From NCBI GenBank assembly GCA_002713555.1, contig PATG01000045.1:13785-21504 (forward strand): a DNA stretch of 7,720 bases. Direction: 5' to 3'. The position numbers and the translations under genes are program-made. Below the pieces are notes generated by a model. That model made no database searches and was not told where the DNA came from. It saw only the letters and a program-made list of their open reading frames with translations. Positions within the stretch are counted from its first letter, which is position 1. Each line of letters opens with the position of its first letter. Positions 1-4,905 of the stretch are shown in pieces. This DNA is from Planctomycetaceae bacterium. Its GTDB lineage: Bacteria > Planctomycetota > Planctomycetia > Pirellulales > Lacipirellulaceae.

Positions 1-659
1 GTCAACTGATTTTTTGTCTGTGGGGATCTGCCGATTGGTAGTTTAGCGCCCACGTTGGCCTGGCGATTCTTCTCTTGGGGTGTTTCTAAAGCAGGAGTGC
101 GCAAAGGATTTGTACTTGGTTCTTGTCCACGCGTAACGTCGGTTGCTGCGAAGGTCGGACTCTCATCCGCTGGGACTGGAGCAGGTGCCAAAGGAGGCAG
201 GGCTGGTGGAGTTGGGCCAGCATAGTCTGCGTAGCGATCAGGAACGGATTTAGATTGTTTTTTTTCAGGAGGCGCTGCATCAGCCTTGGTTGTCTCACCA
301 GGCAGCGATGGTGCGGTCGCAAAGGGATTTGCCGTTTTGGCGGAAGTGAGTGTGTAGCGATCCGAACTTTTTGAAGTGGGCGCTGAATTAGAAGGCTGAC
401 TGTATCGGTCCGCTGTGGACGACCCATTGGTTTTTGAAGTGCTAACAGCATGCGATTCGCTGGCAAATAAAGTCTTCAATTCTTCTTTGACTGAAGAAGC
501 ACTATGCGCAAATTTGTCAGGGGACATTCCCGTTTCAACGGTGGAGGCTGTGGTGTAGTGATAGACTCCCCAGCCTCCACTGCCCAAGAGAGCAACTGCC
601 AGTCCAAGTGGAGCAGTAAGACGACGAATGAGGGAACGTGATATTTTTGTTTTTTCCAT
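1..659 (-). CDS. Membrane-anchored Pro/Ser/Thr-rich protein, N-terminal part only (runs off the left edge)
   Basis: The minus strand stays open from an ATG at 659 to the window edge: 219 codons without a stop. Residues 1-15 are basic (KTKISRSLIRR), and about 15-36 form one hydrophobic segment (APLGLAVALLGSGGWGVYHY). This suggests an uncleaved N-terminal anchor or a signal sequence. From residue about 40 the chain is low-complexity, rich in Pro, Ser, Thr, Ala and Lys. It carries a DRY motif three times (about residues 84, 100 and 141) and NPF/NPL motifs near 111 and 184. That looks like a disordered extracytoplasmic linker before a folded domain lying outside the window. Some large planctomycete surface proteins, including ones with DUF11-type repeats, start this way, but no such domain is visible here and the assignment is a guess. 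No clear Shine-Dalgarno site precedes the ATG. The neighbour upstream is the gene-poor stretch 660-1910. Confidence 0.8.
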   Translation of the reverse strand, partial: MEKTKISRSLIRRLTAPLGLAVALLGSGGWGVYHYTTASTVETGMSPDKFAHSASSVKEELKTLFASESHAVSTSKTNGSSTADRYSQPSNSAPTSKSSDRYTLTSAKTANPFATAPSLPGETTKADAAPPEKKQSKSVPDRYADYAGPTPPALPPLAPAPVPADESPTFAATDVTRGQEPSTNPLRTPALETPQEKNRQANVGAKLPIGRSPQTKNQL

Positions 660-734
660 GGGAGAACCAACTGGTTTGACCGAAAAGTGTTCCAATTTGC
701 CAAGACATCCGTAGCGCGTCGCTGCGGATTTTAG

Positions 735-759
735 GAGGCGTTAATTAGCAAATCGCCTC
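735..759. repeat. Short inverted repeat upstream of the left-edge gene
   Basis: GAGGCG (735-740) and CGCCTC (754-759) are perfect complements around a 13-base A/T-rich centre. The element sits about 75 bp upstream of the start at 659. It could be an operator or a leader hairpin. Nothing identifies a regulator. Confidence 0.3.
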
Positions 760-793
760 ACTGACGCAAAGACCACTCAGTGGGCTGCAAGAT

Positions 794-815
794 GGGGGAG
801 AGCTAGTACTCCCCC
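794..815. repeat. GC-rich hairpin, possible weak terminator
   Basis: GGGGGAG (794-800) pairs with CTCCCCC (809-815) around an 8-base loop. The C run continues to 818 and is followed on the plus strand by GTTTT, which gives a poor intrinsic-terminator look in the plus direction. No plus-strand gene is present for it to end. On the minus strand no T tract follows. Confidence 0.3.
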
Positions 816-1281
816 CCCGTTTTCACTAGGCGAGGGGTACAGGGCTAGTTGGAAGAGGGCTCACTTATTGCGCAAATGCAGTGATTTAAGTGATTTCGGT
901 CCACATTGTTCTACCAGGAGAGAAAGTTTTTCGGCGAATAACCTTTGTAATATTTTTTTCTGCCGTTTAGGACTCCAGTAAAGAGCCCATTGGCTACCCT
1001 GACTTGCTAGCAGACCAGGGACAAAGGTTTATTGAGACTGCGCCACGACCTGGCCAAAAGGGAAATACCAGCATGTTTTGAGAAAAGAAAAAACCGATCA
1101 GTTGCTGGATTGAGTGCAGTTTTTGGCCCATTGAATTTAGCAATACCTAACAGACGCTAAAGAGGTGGCCTGACGATAAGTAGGTTGCCGGGCCCTGGAA
1201 CCTCGCGATATTCGTTGGAATCATCGTTGTGCTAGCCGGCAGTGAGACTGAAATCCTATCGGTCTTCCTCTTCAACTAAGA

Positions 1282-1306
1282 CGCTTCGGTGTGCTTAACC
1301 GAAGCG
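1282..1306. repeat. Perfect 9-bp inverted repeat
   Basis: CGCTTCGGT (1282-1290) and ACCGAAGCG (1298-1306) are exact complements around a 7-base loop. The repeat lies about 90 bp beyond the end of the broken small gene at 1397-1603, so it could be that gene's terminator or a processing hairpin. No U tract follows it in the minus direction. Confidence 0.4.
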
Positions 1307-1396
1307 GTTTCCGGGACCGCAGTTGCCATGTAAACAGTGCTGACTAATCGGTAGCGGTATCTTCGCGTACGAACTGTGCGGGTCAGCGTTTGATGC

Positions 1397-1603
1397 CTAT
1401 TCGTCGAACTTCTCTAGCTGGGCTTCTAGCGCCGTGATCCGAGCATCCACCTTTGGGATCTGAAATAGACTGCTCCGTTTCACACTTTGATATTGAACCG
1501 CCCCCACGGATTAGGTCATCTCATTTACCTGGTCGACCACGGGCAGTGCTGAGGAGATTATACCTGGCACTAGCAAGATCAGAACAGCGAAGACACAACG
1601 CAT
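1397..1603 (-). pseudogene. Broken gene for a small secreted protein (stop at codon 31)
   Basis: An ATG at 1603 has a GGAG ribosome-binding site 7 bases upstream (1611-1614) and a plausible promoter before it. The first 30 codons read MRCVFAVLILLVPGIISSAL followed by a short polar tail. This is a textbook Sec signal peptide with likely cleavage after the SSA stretch. Codon 31 is TAA (1511-1513). The same frame then stays open for another 37 codons and ends in a heptad-like, coding-looking segment (VDARITALEAQLEKFDE) before TAG at 1397-1399. The simplest reading is a small exported protein of about 68 residues, with a short coiled coil at its C-terminus, disabled by a nonsense mutation. Alternatives are a genuine 30-residue secreted peptide, or readthrough. 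The family is not recognised. Confidence 0.45.
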
Positions 1604-1623
1604 GATGAGACTCCAGGGGCAGT

Positions 1624-1652
1624 GTTATAAATCCACAACTGTAGATAGTCTA
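1624..1652 (-). promoter_or_regulatory. Candidate sigma-70-type promoter of the broken small gene
   Basis: On the minus strand TAGACT (1647-1652) and TATAAC (1624-1629) are separated by exactly 17 bases. They match the -35 consensus at four of six positions and the -10 consensus at five of six. Transcription would start near 1617, giving a very short leader that still includes the GGAG site at 1611-1614 before the ATG at 1603. This is read by eye. Planctomycete promoters are poorly characterised. Confidence 0.4.
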
Positions 1653-1705
1653 CCTCATCCAGCTTGAAAAAACGTTTAAGGCAGTAAAACATTACAACTA
1701 TTTAG

Positions 1706-1725
1706 CGTGGTGTACTACTACCACG
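1706..1725. repeat. Short hairpin
   Basis: CGTGGT (1706-1711) pairs with ACCACG (1720-1725) around an 8-base centre, with one further G-T pair inside. It could be the end signal of the upstream cassette on the minus strand, but no T tract follows in that direction. Confidence 0.25.
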
Positions 1726-1910
1726 GTACTGAGATCGATTTTTAATACGCAAGGGCTAGCATACCTATGTAGCACTAAGTAGATTTCTCATGGACTTGCA
1801 GAGTATTCGTTTCTACACCAGCATGAGTGAGTTTCGTAATCGCTTTCCGTATGCTAAACATAATGTAGGGTGTGCATGCAGCGAAGTGTGTCGCGGCGGG
1901 AAACGGCCAG

Positions 1911-3011
1911 CTATTCGCGGCAATAGGAGAGCGTCAACAGGACGTACCCTGTGACCAGATTGGGATCGCCTTCCATCCACCGCTCGTTACTGTTCAGCCA
2001 ACTACCGTTTGCTTGCTGTCCTTCTGCCAGAGTGGCTACGAGTTCTTTTCGCCAGTCGTGTTTCACCCCCGAAGCATCGACGATTTCGGATTTCCCCAAA
2101 GCATCGAGTGCTTTGGCCAAGGTGTGCAAGTAGTAGTAGTACCCATTGTTTCCCAAGCCGGGATTTTCCGAGAGCGTGTAGTGATTTTTTGCCCACTGGT
2201 AGGCTGCTGCAACTCGTTGATCGTCTGGTCCGACTCCTGCATAAATCATGCTTTTGAGGCCTGCATACGTCATGGACCCATAGCTGCGTAGTCCGCCATT
2301 CGCCGTTTCGCCAGCCTGACTCGATCCGCCGGCTGCCACCGTGTAGTAAAACCCACCATCAGGATTCTTCGCTGCAAACTTGGTTTCATTATGTTCTGTT
2401 TCCAAGTTTTGACACCGCGAGACAAATCGGAGCGCTCGGATCATGGCCGGATTATTCGGTTTGGTCCCGAGTGATTTCAGCGCTTCGATTAAAAAACTGC
2501 TATTCGACAGATCGGGTCGATTGTGTTTACCATAGCCGGCTCCGCCGAAGCTCGTACTGGACTCATCGTGTCCTTCACCACCGTCCCATTGCAATTCTTT
2601 GACAAACGTTTGGGCGTTTTTGAGCAGGGCATCGTACTTGCCGTTGCTATTGGCCGCGTTAAAACAAAGAATAGCCAAACACGTTTCGTAATTACGATAC
2701 CGACTCCCACTCTGGTAAATGCCTCCATCCTCGCGGACATGTCGCTCTAGATAAGCGAGTGATTTGGCAATTAAAGGATCTTGGGGTGTACGACCGCAGC
2801 GCATCAAACCAGTGGTCACCAGAGAGGCGACCCCCGTCCCCAGATGGCTACTGTACGAACCATCCTCAGCTTGGGAACTGGCTAAATGATGCGTTGCCCG
2901 CTGCACAAGGGGTGCGATATTAGAAAGCGGCTCAGCAGCGGGAGCCGTATCCTGCCAAGGGTCACAGAATAAAAAAGACAATAGCAGGCAGGAAATCCAA
3001 AACCGGATCAT
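1911..3011 (-). CDS. Secreted prenyltransferase/squalene-oxidase repeat protein
   Basis: A 366-residue protein with a Sec signal peptide at about residues 1-26 (hydrophobic WISCLLLSFLF, cleavage near APAA). The mature part is built from helical repeats of the alpha/alpha-barrel fold shared by squalene cyclases and prenyltransferase beta subunits. Repeat landmarks are QAEDGSYSS (47-55), REDGGIYQSG (93-102), KNPDGGFYYT (215-224) and QQANGSWLN (332-340). Also typical of this planctomycete group are YGSMTYAGLKSMIYAG (244-259) and RWMEGDPNLVTGY (344-356). I see no DXDD cyclase motif, so a squalene/hopene cyclase reaction is unlikely. The substrate or binding role is unknown and the protein probably acts outside the cytoplasmic membrane. 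Its ATG lies 2 bp after the stop of the small membrane-protein gene, and an AAGGGG ribosome-binding site overlaps that gene's end, which supports this start and translational coupling. Confidence 0.85.
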   Translation of the reverse strand: MIRFWISCLLLSFLFCDPWQDTAPAAEPLSNIAPLVQRATHHLASSQAEDGSYSSHLGTGVASLVTTGLMRCGRTPQDPLIAKSLAYLERHVREDGGIYQSGSRYRNYETCLAILCFNAANSNGKYDALLKNAQTFVKELQWDGGEGHDESSTSFGGAGYGKHNRPDLSNSSFLIEALKSLGTKPNNPAMIRALRFVSRCQNLETEHNETKFAAKNPDGGFYYTVAAGGSSQAGETANGGLRSYGSMTYAGLKSMIYAGVGPDDQRVAAAYQWAKNHYTLSENPGLGNNGYYYYLHTLAKALDALGKSEIVDASGVKHDWRKELVATLAEGQQANGSWLNSNERWMEGDPNLVTGYVLLTLSYCRE

Positions 3012-3013
3012 GG

Positions 3014-3151
3014 TTACCCCTTGATTGACATCCAGGCAAGAAACAGAATCCAGGATGTGAGCAATAGGCTTGCAATGATTAGTTGACCACGATGTTTGTG
3101 AGGTCCCAATCGCTCCTCTTTGGGCCCCACCTCTTTAGCCCGTGCAGTCAT
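3014..3151 (-). CDS. Small single-span membrane protein (45 residues)
   Basis: An ATG at 3151 shares its A with the TGA of the preceding Minf_1886-family gene, and TAA at 3014-3016 ends 2 bp before the prenyltransferase-repeat gene. A GAGGAG ribosome-binding site (3163-3168) lies 11 bases upstream. The first 23 residues are polar and basic, with LGPHKHRG just before the membrane. They are followed by one hydrophobic segment at about residues 24-41 (LIIASLLLTSWILFLAWM) and a short SIKG tail. The positive residues before the segment suggest an N-in topology with the C-terminus outside. No known family is recognised. The snug position between two coupled genes makes it a real gene even though it is short. 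It may anchor or help export its neighbour's product, which is inference. Confidence 0.75.
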   Translation of the reverse strand: MTARAKEVGPKEERLGPHKHRGQLIIASLLLTSWILFLAWMSIKG

Positions 3152-3642
3152 CAATGCCTGGGCTCCTCACTGGAGTCAGGTGCAGTGAATTGAAAGTTGT
3201 GTTGAAAACCTTCGTCGAAATCGAAGACGTTTTCAAAATCTTCGCGTCGATCCTGGGGTGTTTTGCGCATCTGTTCGATTTCAATTAAATTGAAGACGAT
3301 TTCGCCAAAGTCACCCGTGGATGCAATTCCCCAATGGTTCAGCACACTCTTGGCCAGATAACCGTATTGTTCATGGGCAAACAACCGCATGGCTTCGCAA
3401 AGCTCTTGTCCTGTGACATGGCGCTCAGCTTCTTGCTGCTCATCAAGTCCGTCTAAAGCGGTATTCTGCTCATCAGAACTGCTGGCAGCTAAATCCTCAG
3501 CATCGATTTCATTTCCCATGCCAAGTTTGTCTTGGGCATAGCGCAGAGCTTCGAACACAAATACGTAGGCATCAAAATGATAACGATCATCACGACGCAG
3601 GAGTTCGGTAATTGGGTGGTCGGGGTCAAGCATAGCGGGCAT
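3151..3642 (-). CDS. Minf_1886 family protein (Planctomycetes/Verrucomicrobia-restricted)
   Basis: A 163-residue soluble acidic protein with no signal peptide or membrane segment. It shows the family's hallmarks: DPDHPI then DDRYHFDAYVFVFEALRYA (18-36), HVTGQELCEAMRLFAHEQYG (75-94), and a long conserved C-terminal block with WGIASTGDFGEIVFNLIE (104-121), KTPQDRREDFENVFDF (127-142) and FQHNFQF. The function of the family is unknown. An acidic, Ser/Gln-rich insert of about 30 residues (44-74) separates the first helix from the HVTGQEL block, and family members as I recall them are usually shorter here. ATG at 3642 is used, but a second in-frame ATG at 3633 (MLDPDHP) is equally possible since neither has a clear ribosome-binding site. 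It leads a tightly spaced run with the small membrane protein and the prenyltransferase-repeat protein. Confidence 0.88.
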   Translation of the reverse strand: MPAMLDPDHPITELLRRDDRYHFDAYVFVFEALRYAQDKLGMGNEIDAEDLAASSSDEQNTALDGLDEQQEAERHVTGQELCEAMRLFAHEQYGYLAKSVLNHWGIASTGDFGEIVFNLIEIEQMRKTPQDRREDFENVFDFDEGFQHNFQFTAPDSSEEPRH

Positions 3643-3751
3643 ATCTAAACGGTTGAAAGATAGCTAGTTTGATTGGGATGAATATATGAAAAAATAGTAG
3701 ACAATTTTGTGAGCGGATCACGGGTAGGAGACGAATAAAAATTAGAATCAG

Positions 3752-3826
3752 CTATCGCAATCCATCTCTTTTCATGGGTTGATTGTTGCTTCCCTCAGTT
3801 TTTATCTTGGCCCAGTCCTCACTCAT
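3752..3826 (-). CDS. Possible 24-residue mini-ORF in the RicT-Minf_1886 gap
   Basis: ATG at 3826 has AAGGG four bases beyond an AAA spacer upstream and opens a 24-codon frame (starting MSEDWAKIKTEG) that ends with TAG at 3752. The peptide is polar and charged with no signal or membrane segment. It could be a leader peptide for the downstream cassette or a chance frame. The start context is better than that of either annotated neighbour, but the length gives no statistical support. Confidence 0.2.
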   Translation of the reverse strand: MSEDWAKIKTEGSNNQPMKRDGLR

Positions 3827-3899
3827 TTTACCCTTACACGGACAGCACGTCTTTGCCTGGGATTGTTTTTAAATGAAGTTTGGGGGAAACCACCAGTTT

Positions 3900-4769
3900 T
3901 CAGGGAGCGTCTGGCGATTGTTCTGCAGACTTTCCCTCCGCCTTATTCTTTGGGCTCGAGCCCCTCTTGAGCACGGTTAGCACATCAGCTCCGTCGATCA
4001 TCACCCGTCGCATATCTTCGGTCTGAACGAGTAATTTACTTGCTAAAATCTCTTGTGCTAGCACTTTGGCCTTCCCTTCCCCTGTGATAATCTCAGATCC
4101 GACTGGAGGCAAGTCTTTTTGTAAATCCTGGTAGGTCTCGTACTCATAACGGAGGCAGCATTTGAGTCGCCCACAGCGGCCAGAAATCTTGTTTGGGTCT
4201 AGAGTTGCCTTCTGCAACTTCGCCATCCGCATTGACACGGGAGGCATTTCGGAAAGATGCGTGTTGCAACAAACGGGTTTTCCGCAATCGCCATAATCGG
4301 CCAGCAGCTTGGCTTCGTCGCGCACCCCGATCTGCCGCATTTCGATACGTGTCTGAAACTCACTTGCTAGATTCTTAACCAATTGTCGAAAATCAACCCG
4401 TTCCTCAGCCAAATAATAAACGATGATGCGCTCACCTCCGTAAACATGTTCCACGTCGACTAGTCGCATGTCCAGTCCGAGTTCACGAATGCGATCAGCG
4501 CAGGTCTTGTGTTCTCCTTGCTGTTGTTCAAGCAGGCGACGTAATTCCCCTTCGTCTTCATCGTCCTGTTCTCGCAGGATTTGTCCCGTCTTGGGGTCCT
4601 GCATATTCGCAAGCGCATGTTCGTTTGCTTCGCATAGTACTTCACCAACTTCTAGGCCACGGCTAGTTCTGGCGATAACCTGTGCCCCGCGCACATACTC
4701 GTCCTTACCACGGGTAGAGAAGACTCCCAGGTGCCGCATCACACCGTGTCGGACAACATATTTGGGCAT
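3900..4769 (-). CDS. ricT: PSP1 domain protein, RicT/YaaT type
   Basis: A 289-residue protein read from ATG 4769 (MPKYVVRHG). An ATG 57 bases further upstream is in frame but overlaps a putative -10 box, and its extra residues do not resemble the family. The PSP1 C-terminal domain covers about residues 85-170. It is followed by the cysteine-rich signature CGKPVCCNTHL (162-172) and SGRCGRLKCCLRYE (196-209), giving Cys162, 167, 168, 199, 204 and 205. PVSMRMAK (177-184) and DPNKISG (191-197) are also family-typical. In Bacillus, RicT with RicA and RicF forms an Fe-S-containing complex that affects RNase Y-dependent RNA processing. A similar cytoplasmic role here is inferred from the family, and no RicA or RicF gene is in the window. 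The acidic stretch at 68-75 and the Lys/Ser-rich tail from about 268 look disordered. Confidence 0.87.
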   Translation of the reverse strand: MPKYVVRHGVMRHLGVFSTRGKDEYVRGAQVIARTSRGLEVGEVLCEANEHALANMQDPKTGQILREQDDEDEGELRRLLEQQQGEHKTCADRIRELGLDMRLVDVEHVYGGERIIVYYLAEERVDFRQLVKNLASEFQTRIEMRQIGVRDEAKLLADYGDCGKPVCCNTHLSEMPPVSMRMAKLQKATLDPNKISGRCGRLKCCLRYEYETYQDLQKDLPPVGSEIITGEGKAKVLAQEILASKLLVQTEDMRRVMIDGADVLTVLKRGSSPKNKAEGKSAEQSPDAP

Positions 4770-4814
4770 AGATTGAGAATGTTCAGGACAGGAAAGGGTT
4801 TTTCTGTGCCAGAC

Positions 4815-4843
4815 AGTATACCGCAACGAAGGCGTACCAAGAA
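4815..4843 (-). promoter_or_regulatory. Possible promoter of the RicT-like gene
   Basis: On the minus strand TATACT (4815-4820) is a good -10 candidate. The hexamer 17 bases upstream (TTCTTG, 4838-4843) matches a -35 poorly. A start near 4808 would give a leader of about 40 bases to the ATG at 4769. It would also rule out the upstream ATG at 4826, supporting the shorter protein. Confidence 0.3.
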
Positions 4844-4905
4844 GGCGGGCATCTTAACCCACATATTTCTCCCCATTTGTCGCCCGGGCTAGCTACAAAC
4901 GAGCT

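Larger units (their letters stand above)
660..1396. other. Gene-poor stretch upstream of the left-edge gene
   Basis: No convincing coding sequence was found on either strand. Frames are broken often and the open stretches are short. What is visible are three inverted repeats (735-759, 794-815, 1282-1306), a run of eight C at 811-818, and A/T-rich patches. The part nearest 659 should hold the promoter of the left-edge gene, but I could not pick a convincing -35/-10 pair. No tRNA or known riboswitch shape was recognised. Confidence 0.6.
1604..1910. other. Non-coding stretch between the prenyltransferase-repeat gene and the broken small gene
   Basis: No supported gene. It holds the promoter and ribosome-binding site of the broken gene on its left side and an imperfect hairpin at 1706-1725. 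A palindromic AAACGTTT lies near 1670-1680. No clear intrinsic terminator follows the stop codon of the prenyltransferase-repeat gene at 1911. Confidence 0.5.

Noticed and set aside
476..703. Minus-strand frame of 75 codons starting at 703
   Set aside because: It overlaps the start of the left-edge gene in another frame. The frame beginning at 659 stays open for over 650 bases and has a clear anchor segment, so this one is a shadow.
1184..1276. Hydrophobic plus-strand stretch (GPWNLAIFVGIIVVLAG)
   Set aside because: It follows directly on a stop, has no start codon or ribosome-binding site, and is only about 30 codons long.
660..1910. Search for tRNA or riboswitch in the gene-poor gap
   Set aside because: No T-loop/anticodon arrangement or known riboswitch core could be recognised by eye. 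The inverted repeats alone do not support a named RNA.
1790..1954. Plus-strand frame of 54 codons (starts MDLQSIRFYTS)
   Set aside because: The ribosome-binding site is weak, and the last part overlaps the prenyltransferase-repeat gene in antisense. The peptide has no recognisable feature, so chance is the better explanation.
1872..2291. Plus-strand frame of 139 codons
   Set aside because: It lies opposite the clearly coding prenyltransferase-repeat gene and has no recognisable protein features; it is an antisense shadow.
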